Source of the DNA: Sphingosinithalassobacter sp. CS137
Lineage (GTDB): Bacteria; Pseudomonadota; Alphaproteobacteria; Sphingomonadales; Sphingomonadaceae
Direction: 5' to 3'
DNA length: 64,000 nucleotides
NCBI RefSeq assembly: GCF_014334115.1
Contig: NZ_CP060494.1
Location: 1-64,000 of the forward strand
A program made the translations under genes and the position numbers. Shown here in pieces: positions 19,341 to 27,075 of this stretch (position 1 is its first letter; every line of letters starts with the position of its first letter). The notes under the pieces are model-generated. The model saw only the letters and a program-made list of their open reading frames with translations, did not search any database and was not told where the DNA came from.

Positions 19341-19843
19341 GCGCGCTTCTCCGCGACGTCGCGGATCGCATCGACGATGTTGGGATAGGCCGAGCAGCGG
19401 CACAGATTGCCGCTCATCCGCTCGGCGATCTCGTCGTCGGTGAGCTGCGCCGCACCCTCGAGATCGTCGGTGACATAGCTCGGCCAGCCTTTCTCCAGCT
19501 CGTCGAGCACCGCCGTCGCCGAACAGATCTGGCCGGGGGTGCAATAGCCGCACTGATAGCCGTCGTGGCGGACGAACGCCGCCTGCATCGGCGACAGCTC
19601 TTCGGGGCTGCCGATGCCTTCGATCGTCACGATCTCGTCCTCATCGTGCATGACGGCCAGCGTGAGGCAGCTGTTGATGCGCCGCCCGTTGATCAGGACG
19701 GTGCAGGCGCCGCACTGGCCGTGGTCGCAGCCCTTTTTCGATCCGGTGAGCCCGAGATGGTTGCGCAGCGCGTCGAGGATCGTGGTGCGCGAATCGACGT
19801 CGAGCATATGCTGCTCGCCGTTCACGCGAAGACTGATGTGCAT
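19337..19843 (-). CDS. paoA: Aldehyde oxidoreductase, 2Fe-2S subunit (PaoA-like)
   Basis: Electron-transfer subunit of 168 residues with two [2Fe-2S] clusters. The plant-type ferredoxin site is [20 protein letters not shown]...NSCL and the second site is [13 protein letters not shown] with [12 protein letters not shown]. Unlike E. coli PaoA, no twin-arginine signal is visible: the protein starts [14 protein letters not shown] directly with the ferredoxin fold, so this enzyme is probably cytoplasmic. An SD-like GGGAGGCCGCC precedes ATG 19843. First gene of the operon. Confidence 0.93.
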   Translation of the reverse strand: MHISLRVNGEQHMLDVDSRTTILDALRNHLGLTGSKKGCDHGQCGACTVLINGRRINSCLTLAVMHDEDEIVTIEGIGSPEELSPMQAAFVRHDGYQCGYCTPGQICSATAVLDELEKGWPSYVTDDLEGAAQLTDDEIAERMSGNLCRCSAYPNIVDAIRDVAEKRA

Positions 19844-19950
19844 GGCGGCCTCCCGGAGTGACGGGAGGGGGACGCGCGGGCGCGGATCGGGTTCCTGATT
19901 GCGAGCGGTTCTCAGTGGAGGCCGCGACCGAGCACGACGCGCGGCGCGCT

Positions 19951-20619
19951 TCAGCCGATCGCCTCGATCACCGCAGCGCGCAGTTCGGCGATGCCGAGGC
20001 CGGTCTCGCTCGAGGTGGTGATGAGATCGGGATGGGCGGCGGGGCGCTTGCGCGCCTCGCCCGCGGTGCGCTCCGCGACTTCGGCGAGTTCGGACGCTTT
20101 CACCTTGTCGGCCTTGGTGAGCACGAGGCGGTAGCTGACCGCGGCGTCATCGAGCATGTCGAGGATCTCGCGATCGACGTCCTTGATGCCGTGGCGCGAA
20201 TCGATCAGCACCAGCGCGCGCTTGAGCGCCTGCCGCCCGCGCAGGAAATCATTCACCAGGAAGCGCCACTTCTTCACCACGTCCTTGGGCGCCTTGGCGA
20301 AGCCGTAGCCGGGCATGTCGACCAGGCGGAAGCGCAGCGGCTCGCCGATATCGAAGAAGTTGAGTTCCTGTGTGCGCCCGGGCGTGACCGAGGTGCGCGC
20401 GAGCGCCTTGCGACCGGCGAGCGCGTTGAGCAGCGACGATTTGCCGACGTTCGACCGGCCGGCGAAGGCGACTTCGGGCACGTCGGGATCGGGCAGGAAC
20501 TGGAGCGTGGGCGCTGATTTCAGGAACGCGACCGGGCCGGCGAAGGTCTTGCGCGCCTGCTCGAGAAAGTCGGGGGAGAAGGCTTCGCGCTCCTCCCCCT
20601 GACCGGCGGGACCCGTCAT
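19951..20619 (-). CDS. engB: Ribosome biogenesis GTPase EngB (YsxC/YihA)
   Basis: Essential GTPase for assembly of the large ribosomal subunit, 222 residues. G motifs: G1 GRSNVGKSS, G2 Thr in VTPGRTQ, G3 DMPGYGFAK, G4 TKADK and G5 SSETG. The N-terminal extension of about 45 residues is usual in alphaproteobacteria. Its ATG overlaps the yidC stop by four bases (ATGA), giving the conserved order rpmH-rnpA-yidD-yidC-engB. Confidence 0.96.
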   Translation of the reverse strand: MTGPAGQGEEREAFSPDFLEQARKTFAGPVAFLKSAPTLQFLPDPDVPEVAFAGRSNVGKSSLLNALAGRKALARTSVTPGRTQELNFFDIGEPLRFRLVDMPGYGFAKAPKDVVKKWRFLVNDFLRGRQALKRALVLIDSRHGIKDVDREILDMLDDAAVSYRLVLTKADKVKASELAEVAERTAGEARKRPAAHPDLITTSSETGLGIAELRAAVIEAIG

Positions 20620-22355
20620 TTCGTCGCTGCCTTCTTGCCCTTGTCGGGCTTCTCGACCGGCTGCTTGAGCTGCGGATGGCGGCTGTAGAGCCAGCTCTGC
20701 TGCGCGATCGTCAGCAGGTTCGAGGTGATCCAGTAGACCTGAAGCCCCACGGCGAACGGCGCCATGATGAACATCAGCACCCAGGGCATGATGCCGAAGA
20801 TCTGCTTCTGCATCTCGTCCATCGGCGCCGGGTTGAGCTTGATCTGGAAGTACATCGAGACGCCCAGCAGGATCGGGACGATGCCGATCGCCAGGAACGC
20901 CGGCGGGGTGAAATCGAGCAGGCCGAACAGATTGACCGGGGTGAGCGGATCGGGCGCCGACAGATCGCGGATCCACAGCACGAACGGCTGGTGGCGCATT
21001 TCGATCGTGAGGATCAGCACCTTGTACAGCGCGAACATGATCGGGATCTGCAGGATCAGCGGAAGACAGCCGGCGAGCGGATTGACCTTCTCGTCCTTGT
21101 AGAGCTTCAGCATTTCCTGCTGCAGCTTCTGCTTGTCGTCCTTGTAGCGTTCCTGCAGCGCCTTCATCTTCGGCTGGACCGCGCGCATGCTGGCCATCGA
21201 CGCGAACTGCTTTTGCGCGATCGGGAAGAGCAGCAGACGCACCGTGAAGGTGAGCAGGATGATGGCGACGCCGAAGTTGCCGACCATGCGGAACAGCCAG
21301 TCGAGATAATAGAAGATCGGCTTCTCGATGAGGCCGAACCAGCCCCAGTCGATCATCTTGTCGAATTCGACGATGCCGAGCCGTTCCTCATAGGCATCGA
21401 TCAGCGCGGTTTCCTTCGCACCGGCGAAGAAGCGCGAGGTCTGGACGATGCCCTGGCCGGGCTCGAGCCGGACGGCGTCGCGCAACGAGAAATCGGCCTG
21501 ATAGGCGTCGGCGCCCGCCGAGCGCAGCTTGAGAGTCGTGGCGCGCGACTGATCGGGGACGAGCGCCGTCTGCCAATAATGGTCGGAGAAGCCCGCCCAG
21601 CCGCCGGTCGCGGCGAAGCTCTGTTCGCCATCGTCGAGATCGTCATAGTCGGTGTAGCTGGCAACGCCGTCGGCGACGGCGATCGGGCCGACGTGCGCGA
21701 CCCACTGATCGATGTCCTCCGAACGGCCGCGGCGGCTGAGATAGCCATAGGGTGCGGCCGAGACCGGCGCGGAGCCGGCGTTGGCGACGCTCTGTTCGAC
21801 GGTGAACATATAGTTCTCGTCGACCGAATAGGTGAGGCGGAAGCGCAGTCCCTGCGCGTTGCGCGTTTCGAGCGTGACCGGATTGCCCGGCGAGAGCGTG
21901 TCGCCGCTCGCCTGCCACAGCGCATCGGGGCCGGGCGCGTTCAGGCCGCTGCCGCGCCAGCCGAAGCCGGCGAAATAGGCGTTGGCGGTGCCCGAGGGCG
22001 AGAGCAGCCGGATCGGCGGCGAATCCTCCTCGATGCTCTGGTTGTATTCCTTGAGGATCAGATCATCGATGCGTCCGCCGCGCAGGTTGATCGAGCCGCT
22101 GAGCGACGGCGTTTCGATCCGCACGCGGGGCGTTTCGGCGAGCACGACTTCGCGGCTGCGGATCGCGGTCGCCGTATCGGCGGCGGGATCGGCCTCGGGC
22201 TGCGGCGGGAGCTCGACCTCGCCGTTCTCGATCTGCGCGGTGCCCGGCTGGGGCGCCGACGGCGGCGCGACATAATCCATGATCGCGGGCCAGGCGAACA
22301 GGATGAACGCCGCCAGCACCGCAAAGATCAGGAGGTTCTTCTGTTCTTCCTTCAC
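20616..22355 (-). CDS. yidC: Membrane protein insertase YidC
   Basis: Inserts and folds inner-membrane proteins with or without SecYEG. 579 residues: an N-terminal signal-anchor helix (NLLIFAVLAAFILFAWPAIM), a large periplasmic domain (about 30-335), then five C-terminal membrane helices. The hydrophilic groove helix contains TVRLLLFPIAQKQF with the conserved Arg. GTG 22355 is preferred since GGGGA lies six bases upstream; a TTG directly before it is a weaker option. It sits 25 bases after yidD. Confidence 0.96.
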   Translation of the reverse strand: MKEEQKNLLIFAVLAAFILFAWPAIMDYVAPPSAPQPGTAQIENGEVELPPQPEADPAADTATAIRSREVVLAETPRVRIETPSLSGSINLRGGRIDDLILKEYNQSIEEDSPPIRLLSPSGTANAYFAGFGWRGSGLNAPGPDALWQASGDTLSPGNPVTLETRNAQGLRFRLTYSVDENYMFTVEQSVANAGSAPVSAAPYGYLSRRGRSEDIDQWVAHVGPIAVADGVASYTDYDDLDDGEQSFAATGGWAGFSDHYWQTALVPDQSRATTLKLRSAGADAYQADFSLRDAVRLEPGQGIVQTSRFFAGAKETALIDAYEERLGIVEFDKMIDWGWFGLIEKPIFYYLDWLFRMVGNFGVAIILLTFTVRLLLFPIAQKQFASMASMRAVQPKMKALQERYKDDKQKLQQEMLKLYKDEKVNPLAGCLPLILQIPIMFALYKVLILTIEMRHQPFVLWIRDLSAPDPLTPVNLFGLLDFTPPAFLAIGIVPILLGVSMYFQIKLNPAPMDEMQKQIFGIMPWVLMFIMAPFAVGLQVYWITSNLLTIAQQSWLYSRHPQLKQPVEKPDKGKKAATK

Positions 22356-22380
22356 CAACTATCCCCAATGCCGGGCGTGC

Positions 22381-22593
22381 TCACGGCACCGGATCCCAGC
22401 CATGACCGCCCCAAGGATGGCAGCGCGCGATTCGCTTCAGCGCGAGCCAGCTGCCTTTGGCGGCGCCATAGCGGCGCAAGGCCTCGATTGCATAGGCCGA
22501 ACAGCTCGGCTGATAGCGGCAGCTCGGCGGAAGGATGGCGGACGGGCCGATCTGCCAGCCGCGCGCGAGCAGGATGAGGAGCCGCGCGATCAT
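22381..22593 (-). CDS. yidD: Membrane protein insertion efficiency factor YidD
   Basis: Small membrane-associated protein of 70 residues that helps YidC/Sec-dependent insertion. It shows an amphipathic N-terminal helix ([16 protein letters not shown]), the hallmark PSCRYQPSCSAYAIEAL with paired cysteines, and the end RIARCHPWGGHGWDPVP. ATG 22593 overlaps the rnpA stop (ATGA). Length and motifs match the family in full. Confidence 0.95.
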   Translation of the reverse strand: MIARLLILLARGWQIGPSAILPPSCRYQPSCSAYAIEALRRYGAAKGSWLALKRIARCHPWGGHGWDPVP

Positions 22594-22916
22594 CGCCGCA
22601 CCTTGTTGAGCGCGCGGGCGAGATCGGCCTGAAGCGCGGACCAGTCGCGCTCGACGCCGCCGGGACGGCCGATCAGGACGTGATCGGCGCCGTGAATGCC
22701 CGACTGCGGCAGTATTTCGCGCGCGAGCGCACGGAACCGCCGCTTCATGCGGTTCCGCGTAACGGCGTTGCCGACCTTCTTGGAAACGGTGATGCCGATC
22801 CGCATGGTCGCGTCGGCATCGCCGCGGTCGCGAACGAGCAGGACGAAGCCGGGCATGGGCGCCCGCTTGCCCGCATTCGCCGCGAGATACTCCTTGCGCT
22901 GGGTAAGCCGGCTCAG
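22590..22916 (-). CDS. rnpA: Ribonuclease P protein component (start codon unclear, possibly CTG)
   Basis: Protein subunit of RNase P, which matures the 5' end of tRNAs with the RNA subunit. The conserved N-terminus ([17 protein letters not shown]) and the RNR motif ([20 protein letters not shown]) are present. No ATG, GTG or TTG exists in frame between the rpmH stop and the conserved N-terminus. The best start is CTG 22914-22916, which overlaps the rpmH TGA as CTGA and gives 108 residues, a normal length. The frame also stays open through all of rpmH to an ATG at 23052-23054, seven bases before the rpmH start, giving 154 residues in a Thermus-like overlap. Confidence 0.9.
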   Translation of the reverse strand: MSRLTQRKEYLAANAGKRAPMPGFVLLVRDRGDADATMRIGITVSKKVGNAVTRNRMKRRFRALAREILPQSGIHGADHVLIGRPGGVERDWSALQADLARALNKVRR

Positions 22917-23047
22917 GCCGACAGCTTCTTGCGGCCGCGGGCACGGCGCGCACGAATCACCTTGCGGCCGCCCGGAGTCGCCATGCGCGCGCGGAAGCCG
23001 TGGCGGCGTGCACGCACCAGATTGCTCGGCTGAAAGGTCCGCTTCAT
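22913..23047 (-). CDS. rpmH: Large ribosomal subunit protein bL34
   Basis: 44-residue basic ribosomal protein of the large subunit, with [20 protein letters not shown] at the start and the end [21 protein letters not shown] 23047 has a GAGG SD seven bases upstream. It is the first gene of the rpmH-rnpA-yidD-yidC-engB run; its TGA shares two bases with the probable rnpA start. Confidence 0.97.
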   Translation of the reverse strand: MKRTFQPSNLVRARRHGFRARMATPGGRKVIRARRARGRKKLSA

Positions 23048-23071
23048 CGCTCATCCTCGGGTATTCTAAAC

Positions 23072-23097
23072 GGAAAAGGGCCGCCACAGGGGCGGCC
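23072..23097 (-). terminator. Probable intrinsic terminator after the 23135-23419 gene
   Basis: Read on the minus strand, GGCCGCC and GGCGGCC form a seven-base-pair perfect stem with a five-base loop (23079-23097), followed by a CTTTTCC tract. It lies 38 bases after the stop of the small membrane protein gene and just upstream of rpmH, so it separates the two units. Confidence 0.7.
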
Positions 23098-23134
23098 TCG
23101 TGTCGGGTGCCCATAGCGGGGGAGGCCATCGAAG

Positions 23135-23419
23135 TCAACGCGCCGCGTCGCGCTGGCGGAGCCGTCGACGACGGGCGCTGCGGCGGCGTAGCGCGCGATC
23201 GGCCAGCGCGCCGAATCGCGGCCAGCGGCGCTTGGCACGGACGAAATGCCGCCGCGCCCAGCGCGAGTTCTGGAGCACCAGCACCAGCCCCGCTGCGAAG
23301 ACGAAGATGCCGCCGGGGCCGGGGATCACGCCCACTATAGGCGCGGCCAGGATGAGCGCCATTCCAGTGAGAAAAAGGCCGGTTCGGACGATCGGGGAGC
23401 TGGAACGGCGGCGCGCCAT
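23135..23419 (-). CDS. Small membrane protein, PGPG-type
   Basis: 94-residue protein with two adjacent membrane helices (about 11-29 and 35-50) joined by the turn IPGPGGIFVF, then a strongly basic tail rich in Arg (RRHFVRAKRRWPRF and on). This resembles the PGPGW family of putative small transmembrane proteins, though the Trp of the motif is replaced by Gly here. The basic tail should lie in the cytoplasm and could bind nucleic acid or lipid head groups. No function is known to me. It is transcribed on its own ahead of rpmH, with a terminator between. Confidence 0.72.
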   Translation of the reverse strand: MARRRSSSPIVRTGLFLTGMALILAAPIVGVIPGPGGIFVFAAGLVLVLQNSRWARRHFVRAKRRWPRFGALADRALRRRSARRRRLRQRDAAR

Positions 23420-23529
23420 CGCATCTACATGGGTCTTGTGTATTGCGACCTCAAGACAGTCGTGCGGCGAATCGTTCCATCGCTGCGGAAAACGGTTATG
23501 ACCGGCGGGGATCAGGGGGAGAGCCGCGC

Positions 23530-25038
23530 ATGGTCGCGATCGTATCGACCGTCGCGTATCTGGGGCTGGAGGCGCGGCCCGTCGAGGTGCAGGTCCAGGT
23601 CGCCGCGGGCGTGCCGGCGTTCGTGGTGGTGGGGCTCGCCGACAAGGCGGTCGCCGAAAGCCGCGAACGCGTACGCGGCGCGATCGCCGCGATCGGGCTG
23701 GCGTTGCCGCCCAAGCGGATCACGGTGAACCTGTCGCCCGCCGATCTGCCCAAGGAAGGGTCGCATTACGATCTGCCGATCGCGCTGGCGCTGCTGGGCG
23801 CGATGGGGGTGGTCGATGCCGAAACGCTGGCGGGGTACGTCGTCGTCGGCGAGCTGGGGCTCGACGGGCGGGTCGCGCCGTCGCCCGGCGTGCTGCTCGC
23901 GGCGCTCCACGCATCCGAGCTGGGCAAGGGGCTGGTGTGCCCGGCCGGGCAGGGATCGGAAGCCGCCTGGGCCGGATCGGTCGAAGTCGTGGCGGCGACG
24001 GACCTGATCGGACTGCTAAACCACTTCAAGGGCCATCAGTTGCTGCCGCCGCCGCCACCCGGCGAGGCCGAGCCGACCGCGCACGGCCCGGACCTGCGTC
24101 AGGTGAAAGGGCAGGAGACGGCCAAGCGCGCGCTGGAGATCGCGGCAGCGGGCGGACACAATCTGCTGATGTGCGGCCCGCCGGGCGCGGGCAAATCGCT
24201 GCTCGCATCCTGCCTGCCGGGCATCCTGCCGCCGCTCGACGCGGCCGAAGCGCTCGAAGTATCGATGGTGGCTTCTGTCGCGGGGACGCTTGCGGGCGGG
24301 CGGCTGACGCGCAACCGGCCGTTCCGCAGCCCGCACCACAGCGCCTCGATGGCGGCGCTGACGGGCGGCGGATTGAAGGTGAAGCCGGGCGAAGTGAGCC
24401 TGGCGCATCTCGGCGTGCTGTTCCTCGACGAACTGCCCGAATTCCAGCGCGCGGTGCTCGATTCGCTGCGCCAGCCGCTGGAGACGGGCACGGTGAGCGT
24501 CGCACGGGCGAACGCGCACGTCACCTTTCCGGCGCGGGTGCAGCTGGTCGCGGCGATGAACCCGTGCCGCTGCGGTCACCTTGGCGACCCGGCGCTCGCC
24601 TGCGCACGGGCGCCGAAATGCGCGGCCGACTATCAGGCGAAGGTTTCGGGGCCGCTGCTCGACCGGATCGATCTCAGTGTCGAGGTGGCGGCGGTGAGCG
24701 CGGCCGATCTGGTGCTCCCGCCTCCGCTCGAAGGATCGGCGGAAGTCGCCGAGCGGGTGGCGGCAGCGCGCGCCATTCAGCGCGATCGCTATGCGGGAAC
24801 GAGCGTGCGGACCAATGCCGAGGCGGACGGCGATCTGCTCGAGCAGGTGGCCGTGCTGGAGGAGCCCGCGCGCAAACTGCTTGCGCAGGCGGCCGAAGCG
24901 ACGCGGCTCTCGGCGCGCGGATTTCACCGAGTCATTCGAGTATCGCGGACGATTGCCGACATGGCAGGCGCCGAGAACATCGGCCGTATCCATGTTGCCG
25001 AAGCGCTGAGCTATCGTCGGCGCGCGCCGACGAACTGA
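23530..25038 (+). CDS. comM: ComM/YifB-family Mg-chelatase-like AAA+ ATPase
   Basis: Hexameric helicase; in naturally competent bacteria ComM drives branch migration during recombination of incoming DNA. 502 residues: an N-terminal Lon-protease-like domain (MVAIVSTVAYLGLEARPVEV), the AAA+ module with Walker A GPPGAGKS near 220, Walker B LFLDELPEF, the Cys-rich loop NPCRCGHLGDP...CARAPKC, the arginine region PLLDRIDL, and the C-terminal helical domain (SARGFHRVIRVSRTIADM). The start at ATG 23530 has an SD-like GGGGGAGAG; an upstream in-frame ATG at 23443 is not supported by the family. Confidence 0.94.
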   Translation: MVAIVSTVAYLGLEARPVEVQVQVAAGVPAFVVVGLADKAVAESRERVRGAIAAIGLALPPKRITVNLSPADLPKEGSHYDLPIALALLGAMGVVDAETLAGYVVVGELGLDGRVAPSPGVLLAALHASELGKGLVCPAGQGSEAAWAGSVEVVAATDLIGLLNHFKGHQLLPPPPPGEAEPTAHGPDLRQVKGQETAKRALEIAAAGGHNLLMCGPPGAGKSLLASCLPGILPPLDAAEALEVSMVASVAGTLAGGRLTRNRPFRSPHHSASMAALTGGGLKVKPGEVSLAHLGVLFLDELPEFQRAVLDSLRQPLETGTVSVARANAHVTFPARVQLVAAMNPCRCGHLGDPALACARAPKCAADYQAKVSGPLLDRIDLSVEVAAVSAADLVLPPPLEGSAEVAERVAAARAIQRDRYAGTSVRTNAEADGDLLEQVAVLEEPARKLLAQAAEATRLSARGFHRVIRVSRTIADMAGAENIGRIHVAEALSYRRRAPTN

Positions 25039-25142
25039 TCGGGAGAAGCGCGGCCTGGCGGCACCGCGCTGCGCCACCGGCGCAGGCGCGGCGAAGCGGC
25101 TTGCGGGGCCGCACCGCTTGGTCTAGCCGTGCGCGCTGCGCT

Positions 25143-25227
25143 GCCCCTGTGGCGAAATTGGTAGACGCGCTCGACTCAAAATCGAGTGCCGCAAGGCATG
25201 CTGGTTCGAGTCCGGCCAGGGGCACCA
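25143..25227 (+). tRNA. tRNA-Leu (anticodon CAA)
   Basis: An 85-base cloverleaf. The acceptor stem GCCCCTG pairs with CAGGGGC, the anticodon arm is CTCGA-CTCAAAA-TCGAG with CAA at the wobble position set, and the variable arm is the long class II type (GTGCCGCAAGGCAT). The T arm is GCTGG-TTCGAGT-CCGGC and CCA is encoded. It reads UUG codons. No integrase or direct repeat was seen next to it. Confidence 0.96.
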
Positions 25228-25290
25228 CCTTGCAGAGTTGGCGAGAATGCGCCGCCGCCGGGATGGCGGGCGACGACGCATCGAGTGCCG

Positions 25291-26160
25291 CTATTCGGCG
25301 TGCCACTTTACCGGAATCCGCAGATAGGTGACGCCGTTCGCCTGTGCCTCCTCGAACCGGCCGGCGCGAATGTTGACCTGGATCGACGGCAGCAGGAGCT
25401 TCGGCACGGAAAGCCCGGCATCCCGCTTCTCGCGTAGCGCGACGAACGAGTCTTCGTCGACCCCATCGTGTACATGCACGCTCGCCCGGCGCTGCTCGCC
25501 GACGGTGGTTTCCCAGCGATACTCGTCACGCCCCGGCGCCTTATAGTCGTGGCACAGGAACAGCCGGGTTTCGTCCGGCAGCGACAGCAGCCTGCGGATC
25601 GAACGATAGAGCGTGCGCGCGTCGCCGCCGGGGAAGTCGGCGCGCGCGGTGCCATAGTCCGGCATGAACAGCGTGTCGCCCACGAACGCCGCGTCGCCGA
25701 TCAGATATGCGACGTCGGCTGGCGTGTGGCCCGGCACGTGGAGCACCTCGACGGTCAGTGCGCCGATCGCGAAACGTTCGCCATCCTCGAACAGCCGGTC
25801 GAAGTCGGAGCCGTCGGTCTTTAGGTCCTCCATCGCGAAGACCGGGCGGAAGATCTTCTGGACGTCGCGGATATGCGCGCCGATGCCGACCCAGGCGCCG
25901 GTATGCGCCTTGATGAAGGGGGCGGCCGAGAGATGATCGGCATGGGCATGCGTCTCCAGCACCATCTCGACTCGCCAGTCGTATTCGGTCGCATAGGCCA
26001 GGATGCGCTCGGCCGAGCGCGTGTCGGCGACGCCGCTCGCCAGATCGAAGTCGAGTACCGGATCGACCACCGCGGCGCTGCGCGTCTCGGGATCGCCGAC
26101 CAGATAGCTGATCGTGTTCGTCGGCTCGTCGAAGAAGGCCTGGATGAAAGGCTTGGGCAT
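25291..26160 (-). CDS. MBL-fold persulfide dioxygenase-like hydrolase (ETHE1/Blh group)
   Basis: 289-residue metallo-beta-lactamase-fold protein. Metal motifs are THAHADHLSAAP, HVPGHTPADVAYLIGDAAFVGDTL and LCHDYKAPGRDEY. This group oxidises glutathione persulfide to sulfite with Fe(II); members controlled by BigR are called Blh. The N-terminal DUF442 part of Xylella-type Blh is missing. A very strong SD (AAAGGAGG) precedes ATG 26160. It is divergent from the BigR-like repressor across a 72-base AT-rich promoter region, which marks it as a repressor target. Partner genes on the other strand encode a rhodanese and a sulfite/sulfur exporter. Confidence 0.9.
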   Translation of the reverse strand: MPKPFIQAFFDEPTNTISYLVGDPETRSAAVVDPVLDFDLASGVADTRSAERILAYATEYDWRVEMVLETHAHADHLSAAPFIKAHTGAWVGIGAHIRDVQKIFRPVFAMEDLKTDGSDFDRLFEDGERFAIGALTVEVLHVPGHTPADVAYLIGDAAFVGDTLFMPDYGTARADFPGGDARTLYRSIRRLLSLPDETRLFLCHDYKAPGRDEYRWETTVGEQRRASVHVHDGVDEDSFVALREKRDAGLSVPKLLLPSIQVNIRAGRFEEAQANGVTYLRIPVKWHAE

Positions 26161-26179
26161 GATCGTCCTCCTTTATCCC

Positions 26180-26208
26180 TTGACCATATATTAGAATATG
26201 CTAAATAA
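26180..26208. promoter_or_regulatory. BigR-type operator within divergent promoter region
   Basis: The spacer between the MBL and arsR starts is strikingly AT-rich for this genome. It holds the inverted repeat TTAG-AATATG-CTAA (26191-26204), extended as TATTAG and CTAAATA. A TTGACC at 26180-26185 with AAATAA at 26203-26208 could form a rightward promoter (17-base spacing) that the dyad would cover. BigR and SqrR are known to bind AT-rich palindromes overlapping the -10 box; the assignment here is inferred from position and shape. Confidence 0.65.
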
Positions 26209-26232
26209 GCAATACCTAATGGAGTTGCGAGG

Positions 26233-26547
26233 ATGCTGAAGCCGCCGATGGACCTGGCGACATTCGAAACGAAGGCAGGCGCGGTCGCCGAAACGCTCAA
26301 GGCGATCGGCAATCCGCGGCGGCTGATGCTGCTGTGCAAGCTGATCGAGCATGGCGAAGTGACGGTGACCGATCTCGCCGCCGAGGTCGGGCTGTCGCAG
26401 TCCGCCTGTTCGCAGCACCTCGCCCGGATGCGCGACGAGGATCTCGTCGCTTTTCGGCGCGAGAGCCAGACGCTCTGGTACCGGATCGCCGATCCGAGGA
26501 CCGAGACGCTGCTCGCCACGCTCTACCAGCTCTACTGCAAGGAATGA
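26233..26547 (+). CDS. bigR: ArsR-family sulfide/persulfide-responsive repressor (BigR/SqrR-like)
   Basis: 104-residue winged-helix repressor. The recognition region is VTDLAAEVGLSQSACSQHLARM. The two cysteines that sense persulfide in BigR and SqrR by forming a di-, tri- or tetrasulfide bridge appear as Cys35 (NPRRLMLLCKL) and Cys102 (ATLYQLYCKE), in the same motif context; there is also Cys59 in the helix-turn-helix. ATG 26233 follows GGAG and GAGG. It heads a plus-strand operon with the rhodanese (5 bases later) and the TauE gene, and faces the MBL gene. It should repress both directions until persulfide accumulates. Confidence 0.85.
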   Translation: MLKPPMDLATFETKAGAVAETLKAIGNPRRLMLLCKLIEHGEVTVTDLAAEVGLSQSACSQHLARMRDEDLVAFRRESQTLWYRIADPRTETLLATLYQLYCKE

Positions 26548-26551
26548 CACG

Positions 26552-27070
26552 ATGCCGCTGAAACAGCTTTCCCCCTCCGACGCCCGCGCAAGGATCGATG
26601 CAGGGGCCCGCCTGGTCGACATCCGCAATGCCGACGAGCATGCCCGCGAGCATATTCCCGGGGCGATCAACCTGCCGCTGGAGCGAATCGACGATCTTCC
26701 GCGCGACGAATGTGCGGTGGTGTTCCACTGCCGGTCGGGTGCGCGGACGTCGGCGAATGCGGTGCGGCTCGCCGCAGCCGCAGGGGAGGCTCCCGCCTTC
26801 CTGCTCGACGGCGGGATCAATGCCTGGCGCCGCGCCGGCCATCCGACCTTCGCCGATCGTTCGCAGCCGATGGAGATCATGCGGCAGGTGCAGATTGCCG
26901 CCGGCGTGCTGGTGCTTGCCGGAGTCCTGCTGGGGCTGTTCGTCGCCCCCGGGTTTCTGGGCGTATCCGCATTCGTCGGCGCCGGACTCGTTCTCGCAGG
27001 GGCGACCGGCTGGTGCGGAATGGCGCGGCTGCTGCGGGTCATGCCGTGGAACCGGCGCACGGCCGCCTGA
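26552..27070 (+). CDS. Rhodanese with C-terminal DUF2892 membrane domain (YgaP-like)
   Basis: 172 residues. Residues 1-105 are a rhodanese domain with active-site loop HCRSGART, whose Cys accepts a sulfane sulfur. Residues 110-165 are a DUF2892 hairpin of two membrane helices ending ATGWCGMARLLRVMPWN, like E. coli YgaP. The domain faces the cytoplasm and would pass persulfide sulfur to acceptors at the membrane. It is 4 bases after the repressor gene and 5 bases before the transporter gene, so it belongs to the same sulfur detoxification operon. Confidence 0.9.
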   Translation: MPLKQLSPSDARARIDAGARLVDIRNADEHAREHIPGAINLPLERIDDLPRDECAVVFHCRSGARTSANAVRLAAAAGEAPAFLLDGGINAWRRAGHPTFADRSQPMEIMRQVQIAAGVLVLAGVLLGLFVAPGFLGVSAFVGAGLVLAGATGWCGMARLLRVMPWNRRTAA

Positions 27071-27075
27071 CGACA

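Noticed and set aside
25143..25227. tRNA-Leu as an integration site
   Set aside because: No integrase, no direct repeat of the tRNA 3' end and normal flanking genes; the locus shows no island.
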